Source of the DNA: CAJXII01 sp965242915
GTDB lineage: Bacteria; Campylobacterota; Campylobacteria; Campylobacterales; Arcobacteraceae
Direction: 5' to 3'
Assembly: GCA_965242915.1 (NCBI GenBank)
Contig: CBDETN010000015.1
Span: 1-15,766, forward strand
DNA: 15,766 bases
The notes beneath the pieces are model-generated. The model was not told where the DNA came from, ran no database searches, and saw only the letters and a program-made list of their open reading frames with translations. A program made the position numbers and the translations under genes. Position 1 is the first letter of the stretch, and every line of letters starts with the position of its first letter. This document shows, piece by piece, positions 1 to 6,400 of this stretch.

Positions 1-123
1 CAGTATATCGACATATGATTCTATTACTCTTACTGAATTATCTTCATCAACATAATCATCAATACTAGGTGGAAATAATAGTGGTTGTATTCTATCTTTT
101 CCTTGTTTATATTTATCATTCAT
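1..123 (-). CDS. IS1182-family transposase, N-terminal part (cut by window edge)
   Basis: Reading the minus strand from the ATG at 123 gives 41 residues that run off the left edge. They include GKDRIQPLLFPPSIDDYV and then DEDNSVRVIESYVDIL. A 'P.l.DYV.edn.vRvId.fVd' start is typical of IS1182-family transposases (DUF772 N-terminal domain), which catalyse cut-and-paste movement of the element. The catalytic part lies outside the window. A C-terminal piece of the same family is at the other end of the window in the opposite orientation (15033-15766), but whether the two are copies of one element cannot be told, because the two pieces do not overlap. The family call is fairly safe; the completeness of the gene is unknown. 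Confidence 0.75.
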   Translation of the reverse strand, partial: MNDKYKQGKDRIQPLLFPPSIDDYVDEDNSVRVIESYVDIL

Positions 124-302
124 TAAATACCTTTTAAAGTAGATTATATCTAGCTTTATAGGTGTTATTATACTGAATTTATGATGTATTTTTGATTAAA
201 ATGAGGGTGTTTATTAGGTGGATTTGGATTATTATTTATTTTATTTTGAGATTGGGAAATGGAGTTATTTCACAGTCTCTCTGTTTTGTTGTATTTGTAT
301 TA
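124..302 (-). other. Non-coding 5' arm and probable terminus of the IS1182 element
   Basis: No gene is visible between the IS1182 transposase start and the stop codon of the broken toxin at 303-305. On the minus strand the stretch near 255-282 reads GAGACTGTGAAATAACTCC followed by a C/T-rich run, which looks like an IS1182-type terminal repeat. The outer end of the element would then be near 280, about 20 bp past the toxin stop. The partner terminus is outside the window, so the exact boundary is an inference. Confidence 0.4.
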
Positions 303-531
303 CTATGATGGTTTATTTTGATTAAATATTTTTAGTATTTCTATTGTGTTTTTATCTAAATTTACTTCATATATTACAGTATAACCTTTATGTGCCATAT
401 CTCTAACATTTTTATCATTAAAATAAAATGATGGTTTATATTTAAATGGAAAATATGGAATATCTAATATTAGTTTTTCTAATTCTAATGCAAAATTTAT
501 ACTAGCACTAGGTTTATCTAATGCAATATAA

Positions 532-535
532 TTAA
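532..535. repeat. TTAA target-site duplication, left copy
   Basis: TTAA directly abuts the left end of the IS5 element. The same four bases abut its right end at 1825-1828. IS5-group elements duplicate a 4-bp YTAR target, which TTAA fits. Removing one copy restores the toxin reading frame exactly, which supports these boundaries. Confidence 0.85.
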
Positions 536-1824
536 GGGAACCTCTAAAAACAACTTTCTAATTTGTTTAAATCATTTTTAACTTAATTTTTAAAATTTAT
601 CACACGCGAAACTTGATTTACTATAAAATTCTACTAAAAATTATAATGATCTTTGTGAGTTTTTGTAAAATCTCTATGATTTCATATATTTTTACATAAC
701 TTTCACTTTTTGCAATCTAACTAACTGTTCATATCTAAAGAGATTATATGTAAGATTTAAAAATCCTATAGATGACTTGATTCGTTTTATCCCAATGGAC
801 TTCATATGTAAGGCATCATTCATAGAGTTTGTCATAAATCCAAATATATGTTCTACTCTTGCTCTAATTTTAGATTTTATGTTATTTGAATCTTTTTGTT
901 CATCTGTTAAAGGACTACCTCTGTAACCTTTTTCATGCACAAAGCTTTTGCAATTTTTATCTTCTAGAAATTCTTCTATCTCTTTACTCCTGTAAGCACT
1001 ATCTGCATGAAGTTTATTATCTGTTTCATCAATGATATTTTTAATTTCAGTAGAATCATGAGGAGCAGCACTTGTAACACTATATTTAGTTATGAATTTA
1101 GTTTTTTCATCTGCGTTAATATGGTCTTTATATCCATAGTGTCGTTCACTTGATTTAGTCATCCAACTTGCATCAGTATCTTTTTGGCATAACTTGCTTC
1201 GTTTACCATTGTTATCTTTTCTGGCAAATTTTAAAGGTATAGCACCTTTTTTAATATCAGCATTATCTTCTTTAGAATTTCTTTGTCTAGGAACATCTAC
1301 AAATGAAGCATCTATCATACTTCCCTCTTTTGCTATAATACCTTTATTTATAAGTTGTTTAGTAAATAGTTCAAATAATGTTAAAGATAAATTCTTATTT
1401 GATAGCTGTTCTTTGAAATGCCAAATAGTTTTTTCATCAGGTATTTTATCTCCAATTTTCAATTCTAAAAATTGTTTGAATGATGTTCTATCATTTATTT
1501 GAAATTCTGTTTGTTCATCACTTAAATTATAGTATTTTTGTAATATTAAAATTTTAAACATCATTATCTTATCGTATGGTGGCCTACCACCAGCACCTTT
1601 AGGTTCTACGTATAAAGCCTTCTCTATTGGTTCTCTAAACATATTCCAATCTACAACTTTATCTAATTTTGTTAGTGGTGGTTGATATTCTTTTATTTTT
1701 CTCTCATGAAATTCTAAATCAAATAATCCTTGCATTTATAAAGCCTTTTGAGTGATATTTAATATCTATTTTAACTAAATCTTGATTTTAAATTGCTTAG
1801 GTTGGGCAGTTTTTAGAGATGCCC
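536..1824 (-). mobile_element. IS5-family insertion sequence (IS5 group), complete, 1289 bp
   Basis: The element is bounded by imperfect inverted repeats. The left end reads GGGAACCTCTAAAAAC and the right end, read inward, GGGCATCTCTAAAAAC. It is flanked by TTAA on both sides (532-535 and 1825-1828). It carries one intact transposase gene on the minus strand. The 155 bp between the left end and the transposase stop, and the 89 bp at the right end, are non-coding. It sits inside a ParE-like toxin gene. Fragments of two related but diverged copies occur at 3665-3923. Because the transposase, both ends and the target duplication are intact, this looks like one of the younger insertions in the window. 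Confidence 0.9.
692..1735 (-). CDS. IS5-family DDE transposase
   Basis: This 347-residue protein fits the usual IS5 transposase length. The N-terminal DUF772-type region (about residues 20-115) includes GGRPPYDKIMMFKILILQKY and the YNLSDEQTEFQINDR block. The catalytic domain shows a likely DDE triad: D142 in SMIDASFVD, D245 in LHADSAYRS and E295 in RARVEHIFG. The Y-(2)-R-(3)-E-(6)-K-like arrangement around RARVEH and the closing NLFRYEQLV are also IS5 hallmarks. The ATG at 1735 follows only a weak ribosome binding site, as is common for transposases. The frame is open throughout, so the protein is probably functional. It moves its own element (536-1824). Confidence 0.93.
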   Translation of the reverse strand: MQGLFDLEFHERKIKEYQPPLTKLDKVVDWNMFREPIEKALYVEPKGAGGRPPYDKIMMFKILILQKYYNLSDEQTEFQINDRTSFKQFLELKIGDKIPDEKTIWHFKEQLSNKNLSLTLFELFTKQLINKGIIAKEGSMIDASFVDVPRQRNSKEDNADIKKGAIPLKFARKDNNGKRSKLCQKDTDASWMTKSSERHYGYKDHINADEKTKFITKYSVTSAAPHDSTEIKNIIDETDNKLHADSAYRSKEIEEFLEDKNCKSFVHEKGYRGSPLTDEQKDSNNIKSKIRARVEHIFGFMTNSMNDALHMKSIGIKRIKSSIGFLNLTYNLFRYEQLVRLQKVKVM

Positions 1825-1828
1825 TTAA
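1825..1828. repeat. TTAA target-site duplication, right copy
   Basis: This TTAA abuts the right end of the IS5 element and matches the copy at 532-535. In the uninterrupted toxin gene this would be a single TTAA within the codons for V-N, giving the reading DIVNYIALDK across the repaired junction. Confidence 0.85.
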
Positions 1829-1876
1829 CTATATCAATTATTTCTTCATCAAATATAGGATTATAAATAATTGTCA

Positions 1877-2126
1877 TTATCTATTTTCAATAGTTTTTAA
1901 ATGATTTTTAATATTTCCCCAAACTTTTTCGTGTGATACCATCTCAATTTGACCGTTTTTTATATCATCTCTAATTTGATGTAATTCCTTTTGTCTTTCA
2001 TAAAAGTATGGGTCAATTTCTAGATTTTTATCTTTTTCAATAGTAATATTTTCACTATGATTATTAACATAACTCATAAAGTTTTTTTACATAACTATCT
2101 TGAATTTGTACTGCCATTGTTTGCAT
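1877..2126 (-). pseudogene. Antitoxin of the type II TA module, frameshifted in an A-tract
   Basis: The likely true start is ATG 2126, which has GGAG six bases upstream (2133-2136) and a TATAAT box at 2156-2161. It reads MQTMAVQIQDSYVKK and then goes out of frame at an A7 run (T7 on the plus strand, 2092-2098), stopping after about 20 residues. With six A's it would continue as VKNFMSYVNNHSEN and on to NLEIDPYFYERQKELHQIRD, ending at the TAA at 1877-1879, an 82-residue antitoxin. A shorter frame starts at ATG 2077 (66 residues) but has no ribosome binding site and lacks the N-terminal DNA-binding strand. The stop overlaps the toxin ATG by one base. The final part (KVWGNIKNHLK) is the expected toxin-binding tail. 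The RelB/ParD-like role is inferred from context and pattern. An extra A could be a real mutation or a sequencing error. Confidence 0.7.
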
Positions 2127-2155
2127 AATGAACTCCAATCATTTATTTATGTATC

Positions 2156-2161
2156 ATTATA
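2156..2161 (-). promoter_or_regulatory. -10 box of the toxin-antitoxin operon
   Basis: TATAAT on the minus strand lies 29 bases upstream of the antitoxin ATG at 2126. Campylobacterota sigma-70 promoters rely mainly on the -10 box, so the lack of a clear -35 hexamer is not a concern. A perfect palindrome ends three bases upstream (2164-2192). Confidence 0.6.
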
Positions 2162-2163
2162 TC

Positions 2164-2192
2164 AAAACTTAAGTGAAATTCACTTAAGTTTT
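2164..2192. promoter_or_regulatory. 29-bp perfect palindrome, candidate TA operator (or bidirectional terminator)
   Basis: The arms AAAACTTAAGTGAA and TTCACTTAAGTTTT are exact reverse complements around a single central A. The site covers the -35 to -13 zone of the antitoxin promoter, where TA complexes usually bind to repress their own operon. It also lies 38 bp beyond the stop codon of the gene fragment at 2231-2406, and the A-rich and T-rich flanks would let it act as a bidirectional terminator for that gene. Its position immediately next to the -10 box favours an operator; both roles are possible. Confidence 0.55.
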
Positions 2193-2230
2193 ATTTACTA
2201 TAATTTATAAAATAATGTATATTTATTGAC

Positions 2231-2406
2231 TTAAAATTTAAAAACATACTCTGCTACTTTGACCAAAGTTCTATAATCAGTAGATTTTGAGGAATGAGCT
2301 TCTAAACTTTTTTTATTATTTTTATCGGAAACTTTAACATGAGATATTTCCATACAAGCACCTTTTTCAAGTTCTTGATAATCTGTATCTATTAAAATAG
2401 TTTCAC
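2231..2406 (-). pseudogene. 3' fragment of an unidentified gene, cut by the ISAs1-type element
   Basis: An open minus-strand frame runs from the edge of the ISAs1-type element (2407) to a TAA at 2231-2233 and gives about 58 residues. They include TILIDTDYQELEKGACMEIS and HVKVSDKNNKKSLEAHSSKS, ending VKVAEYVFKF. The residue mix is that of a real soluble protein, not a shadow frame. I do not recognise the family. The N-terminal part is missing and was not found on the other side of the ISAs1 element, so insertion was accompanied or followed by deletion. The palindrome at 2164-2192 may be its terminator. Confidence 0.5.
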
Positions 2407-3664
2407 TAGTTCAATCCATTAAAAATTTTTAATTAAGTTTATAGTACTTTTTGGCTATAATATCTATAAAAAGGTGGTATTATGGCAAATCAATTTAGAG
2501 AGAAATTATCAAATAAAAGATCAAAGAAAGGCTATGAAGCCATAGCAAAAAGAAATAAATTATTACAACTTTTAGCAGATATACCTGATCATAGAAAAGG
2601 TCAAGGTAAACTTCATAAATTAGAACATATTTTATTTTTATCAGTAATTGCACAATTAATGGGTGCGGTAAATTATAAAGAGATATGGGTCTGGATAAAA
2701 AATTATATTCAAAATAATAAAATCAAAAAACTTTTAGGTGTAGAATTTATTAGAACACCAAGCAGGAGTGCTGTGGCTGAGATTTTAGCAGAAGTTAATT
2801 ATTTAGAATTAGAAAAAGTTTTTAGGATATGGATTTATGGATTAGTTGATAAAACTGATAATTTACAACAATTAGCAGTAGATGGTAAAGTTATGAATGG
2901 TAGTAGTGTTAATGCAAATAAATCAACAGAAGTGTTGAGTGCAGTATTAGCCAATACTGGGATAATATTAGCACATAAAAAGATTTCCAATAAGTCCGAA
3001 GTACCTGCATTAAGAGAACTTATTGATGAATTAGATGATAGTTTTATTTATACATTTGATGCAATGAATACTAAAAAAAACTCTAAACAAGATTGAAAAA
3101 GATGGTTCAAAATATTATGCTAAACTAAAAGGTAACCAGAAAAAGCTATTAACTAAAGCTATTGATATATCCAATACAAAAAAGCCTACAGATACTTATA
3201 TATCAGATTTGAAACAAGAGGATAAAAACTTAGCCAAAAGAAAAGTATTAACTTTTACAAATAATAGTTGTTTTTATCATAATGGTATGACACATATTAG
3301 AACCATAATAAGAATTGATAAAACTATTCATAAAGTCAATAAAAAAACAGGAGAATTTACTGAAACTTTAACAACATCATTTGCTATTACAAATTTTAAA
3401 GATACTGCAAAAGAATTTCATAATTTAGGATTAAAGCATTGGCAAGTTGAAACTATGTACTTTCATAAAGATAAATCACTTTATGAAGATTTACATACTG
3501 CAAATATTAATCCCATGACTATGACAATTTTAAGAAGCTTTGTCATAAATATTTTACATCTTAATAAAGTAAAATCTATCAAAAATCAACTACTTGAAAA
3601 TAGATGGAATTTAGATACTACTTTAGAATTATTATTAAATATTAGTTTTTAGTGGATTAAACTA
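2407..3664 (+). mobile_element. ISAs1-family insertion sequence, about 1258 bp
   Basis: The element is bounded by 19-bp inverted repeats with 17 matches. The left end (2407-2425) reads TAGTTCAATCCATTAAAAA and the right end read inward (3646-3664) reads TAGTTTAATCCACTAAAAA. It contains one transposase gene with a single frameshift. No convincing target duplication could be seen; CTATTAAA occurs near both sides (2389 and 3663) but does not line up with the repeats. To the left it cuts an unknown minus-strand gene and to the right it abuts the end of an IS5-like relic, so the flanks were not originally joined. Confidence 0.75.
2482..3652 (+). pseudogene. ISAs1-family transposase, frameshifted at an A8 run
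   Basis: The N-terminal part has the ISAs1 signature LLADIPDHRKGQGKLHKLEH (DDE_Tnp_1-associated domain), then LAVDGKVMNGS with the first catalytic Asp and YTFDAMNTKK with the second. The frame breaks at an A8 run (3073-3080) and stops at 3093-3095. With one A fewer it continues as TLNKIEKDGSKYYAKLKGNQ and joins the downstream frame, which ends at 3652 and carries the LKHWQVETMYFHKD block with the third acidic residue. The repaired protein would be near 390 residues, the normal length. The start has AAGGTGG eight bases upstream and a TATAAT at 2456-2461. The break may be a mutation, a slippage site or a sequencing error. Confidence 0.85.
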
Positions 3665-3701
3665 TTAAATGGATGAAAAAGTTGTTTTTAGAGGTAGCCT
3701 T
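3665..3701 (+). mobile_element. Terminal scrap of an IS5-like element
   Basis: The bases up to 3701 read GTTGTTTTTAGAGGTAGCC, which closely matches the outward-read end of the intact IS5 element at 536. It is followed at once by TTAA, the expected IS5 target duplication. Only about 37 bp remain because the ISAs1-type element lies immediately to the left. The scrap shows that an older IS5-like copy was here, with its transposase 3' end pointing right. Confidence 0.6.
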
Positions 3702-3923
3702 AACTTTATTAAGATATGAACAATTAGTGAGATTAAAAAATATACCAATAATGAAAAACTAGATAATTATATGTAAAATAGCAATTTGTATCACTATATC
3801 TGAAGATTTATTATAAAAATTATTTGTTAAATTAGTTGTTTTTAGCTAATTAAGTTTAAAACTTTTAAAATATTCTAAATTATGCAAAGTATAGATAGTG
3901 AGAATGTATTTTTAGAGGTAACC
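3702..3923 (+). pseudogene. 3' end of a diverged IS5-like element with transposase C-terminus
   Basis: The frame at 3701-3763 reads LTLLRYEQLVRLKNIPIMKN and stops at TAG. This matches the last residues of the intact IS5 transposase (NLFRYEQLVRLQKVKVM). About 160 bp of AT-rich non-coding DNA follow, ending at 3923 with TTTTTAGAGGTAACC, a variant of the IS5 terminal repeat. The preceding IS5-like scrap appears to have inserted into this gene at TTAA, just before the C-terminal codons. The remnant is dead and is more diverged than the copy at 536-1824. Confidence 0.65.
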
Positions 3924-3929
3924 TGTATT

Positions 3930-4100
3930 CAATCAAATATCACAAAGAAATCATATTTATCTATATGTATATGCATTTATTAAACTTGAAAAGATTTGCT
4001 TGGACTATAATATGAATCACTTTGCATTAAAAGAAAAGATATATATAGAGAAGCTCTAAAGGCTGCTTATAAAAAAGTTGGAGAATTAAAGTATACATAG
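3930..4100 (+). pseudogene. C-terminal relic of another transposase
   Basis: The plus-strand frame from about 3930 reads NQISQRNHIYLYVYAFIKLE and then LDYNMNHFALKEKIYIEK before a stop. A one-base shift near 4045 restores a continuation EALKAAYKKVGELKYT to the TAG at 4098-4100. An 'RNHI...aFi.LE...NHFALK..iY..al.aAY..l..l' tail is seen at the C-terminus of IS4-like DDE transposases. No catalytic residues remain, so the exact family is uncertain. The piece starts immediately after the IS5-like terminus at 3923. Confidence 0.45.
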
Positions 4101-4307
4101 TGCTGTAATATTTTTTAGTAAAATTTATAATACAAATTGAGCTTATGATTATAATATTAAGTTTCATAATGACACACCTAGTTCATTTATAAAGAAAAGT
4201 ATTCATATTATTTAATAATTTAGCCTTTTGATGCCATAATGAAACTATATTCATAATTATATATTCATTAAATACTTTTTTTAAGTTAAACTAAAATTAT
4301 GAACTGA
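4101..4307. other. AT-rich stretch without a recognisable gene
   Basis: No open frame of meaningful composition, hairpin or repeat stands out on either strand. It separates the transposase relic from a promoter at 4308-4313. Confidence 0.5.
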
Positions 4308-4313
4308 TATAAT
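4308..4313 (+). promoter_or_regulatory. -10 box upstream of the short ORF at 4330
   Basis: TATAAT is in the sequence context ACTGATATAATACTT, followed by AAAGGAG (4318-4324) and an ATG at 4330. The spacing leaves a leader of only about 10-12 bases. Nothing intact lies downstream, because an IS481 element begins at 4411. This looks like the surviving promoter of a gene that was lost. Confidence 0.55.
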
Positions 4314-4329
4314 ACTTTAAAGGAGATTT

Positions 4330-4380
4330 ATGAAGAATAATAAATTCAAAGATACAGGAGATGAAGTATTAAAAACTTAG
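4330..4380 (+). CDS. Very short ORF (16 aa) behind a good promoter and ribosome binding site
   Basis: ATG 4330 is preceded by AGGAG with a 5-base spacer and reads MKNNKFKDTGDEVLKT before TAG (4378-4380). If that TAG were a sense codon the frame would read only five more codons, to a TGA at 4393-4395. It may therefore be a genuine small peptide or leader, or the start of a gene broken by small mutations. I do not recognise it. A second ATG lies 12 bases further on (4392) and could be the main gene of the same transcript. Confidence 0.3.
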   Translation: MKNNKFKDTGDEVLKT

Positions 4381-4391
4381 GAAGGTGTTAA

Positions 4392-4410
4392 ATGAGATTA
4401 GATAACATAG
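4392..4410 (+). pseudogene. Start of a gene cut off by the IS481 insertion
   Basis: ATG 4392 follows GGAAGGTG at 4380-4387 and reads MRLDNI before the IS481 terminus starts at 4411. Frame-wise it would continue into the IS for a few codons. The rest of the gene is not on the far side of the element, where another IS481 relic begins. The evidence for a real gene is the tandem promoter and ribosome binding sites just upstream; the identity is unknown. Confidence 0.25.
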
Positions 4411-5501
4411 TGTCAAGTTTCACCACGTTGTACCATTTCAAAAGCAATATGTTGAAACACATCTGGTAAAATCTTAAATATTTCAGGTTTCGTTTGAAAC
4501 CAACTTTGAACTGCATCAAATGGAGTTCTAACTTTTAATTCTTTTTTTAAAGAACCATGTCTTCTATTGAAGTTGTAGTATATCAAAAATTTATTTAAAT
4601 CTTTTTTAACATCATCAATATTGTCATACTCTTCTGCTTTAATTGTAGCATTTTTAATAGTTCCGTTTACTCTTTCTACCATTGCGTTAGTTTGAGGTGT
4701 GTATGGAGCTGTTAGCCTATGTTCTATCTCATCATCTTTACACTCTACATCAAACTTATGATTACCACTTACAAAACCTTTTCCTCTTGCCCATTTGTCT
4801 GTGAACTCTAATCCATTATCTGTTAAAATATGTGTTAAGTAAAATGGAAAAAATTCTTTACATTCTTTTAGAAAAGATACTGCATTTGCTGCTGTCTTAT
4901 TCTCATACACTTTATAGTAAAGTAGCCTTGTAGCCCTGTCTATTGCTACAAATAGGTAATATTTTTGCTTGTCAAACTTTGGTAAATAAGTTACATCTAT
5001 ATGTAAATAACCAGGCTCATACTCTTTGAACTTTTTAGCTTTTTCTTTTTGCTCTTGTGGAACTCTGTTTATATCAAAGGCTTTTAAAGTACGATAAACA
5101 TTACTTCTATTTGCATTTGGAATAATATCAACGATTGTATCTGCTAAGTCATCTAACTCCATCCAAGTCATTGTTCTGACTACTTTAATTAACTCTTTTT
5201 CTAAAGGTGTTAGAGCATAATGGATTCTTTTTGGTCTTGAACTTTTATCATTTAAAAAATCTCTATTTTTATGCTTGGCGATAGTTTTAACATTCACATT
5301 ATAATTATTTGCTAATTCAACATTTGTTAAATTAGATTGTTGTATTATTTCTCTTACATGCTGGTTTGTTCTGGCATTAGAGTGATAGACTTGTGGCATT
5401 TTTAAAATCCTTATTTGCTGTAAAGATTTTACAATTATGTTGTTAAGCTATCGCTTTCTTATTTATGTAACTAGGCAACCATAACGTGGTGAAACTAGAC
5501 A
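4411..5501 (-). mobile_element. IS481-family insertion sequence, intact, 1091 bp
   Basis: The left end reads TGTCAAGTTTCACCACGTTG and the right end, read inward, reads TGTCTAGTTTCACCACGTTA, giving near-perfect inverted repeats with the TG...CA tips expected of IS481. The transposase stop lies inside the left repeat. A near-identical copy lies at 11981-13057 in the opposite orientation. On the right the element abuts a half copy of a second IS481 subtype, cut within the codons for HIDVT. No target duplication is visible, which suggests deletion or recombination at one side after insertion. Confidence 0.88.
4413..5399 (-). CDS. IS481-family DDE transposase
   Basis: The protein is 328 residues, normal for IS481. 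Residues 1-45 form a helix-turn-helix (LTNVELANNYNVNVKTIAKH) that should bind the terminal repeats. The rve/integrase core spans about 125-250, with the likely triad D135 in YLHIDVTYLP, D194 in LTDNGLEFTD and E242 in AMVERVNGT. The C-terminal FNRRHGSLK block is also typical. The upstream leader has AAGGA about nine bases before the ATG at 5399. The frame is intact, so this copy could supply transposase to the damaged copy at 12068-13055. The tail (residues 300-328) runs into the terminal repeat. Confidence 0.93.
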   Translation of the reverse strand: MPQVYHSNARTNQHVREIIQQSNLTNVELANNYNVNVKTIAKHKNRDFLNDKSSRPKRIHYALTPLEKELIKVVRTMTWMELDDLADTIVDIIPNANRSNVYRTLKAFDINRVPQEQKEKAKKFKEYEPGYLHIDVTYLPKFDKQKYYLFVAIDRATRLLYYKVYENKTAANAVSFLKECKEFFPFYLTHILTDNGLEFTDKWARGKGFVSGNHKFDVECKDDEIEHRLTAPYTPQTNAMVERVNGTIKNATIKAEEYDNIDDVKKDLNKFLIYYNFNRRHGSLKKELKVRTPFDAVQSWFQTKPEIFKILPDVFQHIAFEMVQRGET

Positions 5502-6015
5502 AGTTACATCTATATGTAAATAACCAGGTTCGTACTCTTTAAATTTTTTAGCTTTTTCTTTTTGTTCTTGCGGAACTCTGTTTATATCAAAGGCTTTTAA
5601 AGTACGATAAACATTACTTCTATTTGCATTTGGAATAATATCAACTATTGTATCTGTTAAATCATCTAACTCCATCCAAGTCATTGTTCTGACTACTTTA
5701 ATCAATTCTTTTTCTAAAGGTGTTAAAGTTGTTTTTATATTGTGTGGTCTTGAACTTTTATCTTTAATAAAATTCCTATGCTTCCATTTAGAGATAGTTT
5801 TAATATTTAGATTGTAATTTTTAGCTAATTCAACGATTTGTTAAATTAGATTTCTGTATTATTTCTCTTACATGCTGGTTTGTTCTGGCATTAGAGTGAT
5901 AGACTTGTGACATTTTTAAAATCCTTATTTGCTGTAAAGATTTTACTATGATGTTGTTAAGCTATCACTTTCTTATTTATGTAACTAGGCAACCATAACG
6001 TGGTGAAACTGGACA
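5502..6015 (-). pseudogene. 5' half of a second IS481-subtype element and transposase
   Basis: The outer terminus at 6015 reads inward TGTCCAGTTTCACCACGTTA. The transposase starts at ATG 5913 with SQVYHSNARTNQHVREIIQ, then a one-base insertion (near 5831) breaks the frame. It continues as ELAKNYNLNIKTISKWKHRN and on through DINRVPQEQKEKAKKFKEYE to HIDVT, where the intact IS481 element abuts at 5501. It differs from the intact copies at many third positions and some residues (for example SKWKHRNFIKDK in place of AKHKNRDFLNDK), so it is a separate lineage. The catalytic Asp at HIDVT is the last thing kept. It is dead. Confidence 0.85.
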
Positions 6016-6400
6016 AGTAATCAAGTAGTTTACATTGTTTTACAACTGATATAATTTTGCCTTCTGATTTATCTATCAACTCTTTTTTTAAGCTAGAGTC
6101 CAAGCTCTTTAACTTTCCCACTGCCCAATCTTTTTCAAGAGTTAACTCTCCTACTTTTTTGGCATATTCATCAACTTTTAATTTCATAGTAATTAATTCT
6201 TCTTTATACTCTTTAACTGCTTTTGCAGCTTCCATTGCAACTTCTGCATTTTCAAGAAATATCTTCTTCCAGTTCTGTAAGTTTTGAGGATTTATATTAT
6301 ATTCACTTGCTATCTCATTTAAAGTTCGTTCTTCTTTTAAAATCTCTAATACTAATTTCGTTTTTAATTGTATTGAATATTTTGTCATTTTTCTACTCAT
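6016..6400 (-). pseudogene. N-terminal part of an IS3-family transposase (OrfA-like), cut by IS481
   Basis: From ATG 6400 (AGAGGGTAAAG upstream) the protein reads MTKYSIQLKTKLVLEILKEE and NEIASEYNINPQNLQNWKK, a helix-turn-helix of the IS3/IS911 OrfA class. A coiled-coil leucine-zipper-like region follows (about residues 60-107, EEL...LKVDEYAKKVGELTLEKD), then LKKELIDKSEGK. Residues after 115 (SVVKQCKLLD) look like the start of the OrfB part, so OrfA and OrfB were probably in one frame. The IS481 relic begins at 6015; the open frame runs on to 5957 only by chance, adding a nonsense tail from the IS481 end. No DDE domain remains, so it cannot transpose. Confidence 0.8.

Larger units (their letters stand above)
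303..1877 (-). pseudogene. ParE/RelE-like toxin of a type II toxin-antitoxin module, split by IS5
   Basis: The gene starts at ATG 1877 and reads MTIIYNPIFDEEIIDIV, then is interrupted at 1824 by an insertion sequence. It continues from 531 down to the TAG at 303-305. Removing the element (536-1824) and one copy of TTAA joins the halves in frame into a 93-residue protein. The second half has the ParE-family signature: ALDKPSASINFALELEKLI in helix 2, then IPYFPFKYKPS and DMAHKGYTVIYEV. ParE-type toxins act on gyrase or, in RelE relatives, on ribosome-bound mRNA; which applies here cannot be told. The start overlaps the stop of the upstream antitoxin by one base (TAATG), typical of these operons. 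The insertion should abolish toxin function. The ParE/RelE superfamily assignment is fairly confident. Confidence 0.8.

Noticed and set aside
2389..3670. CTATTAAA as a target duplication of the ISAs1 element
   Set aside because: The two copies do not sit at the outer edges of the inverted repeats, and the flanks are so AT-rich that an 8-base match is weak evidence.
5463..5705. An 80-residue open frame ending YGCLVT
   Set aside because: It is the middle of the broken second IS481 transposase read into the end of the intact element, not a separate gene.
5957..6400. A 147-residue open frame as one protein
   Set aside because: Only the first ~128 residues are IS3 OrfA-like. The tail is read from the IS481 terminal region by chance and is not a real fusion protein.
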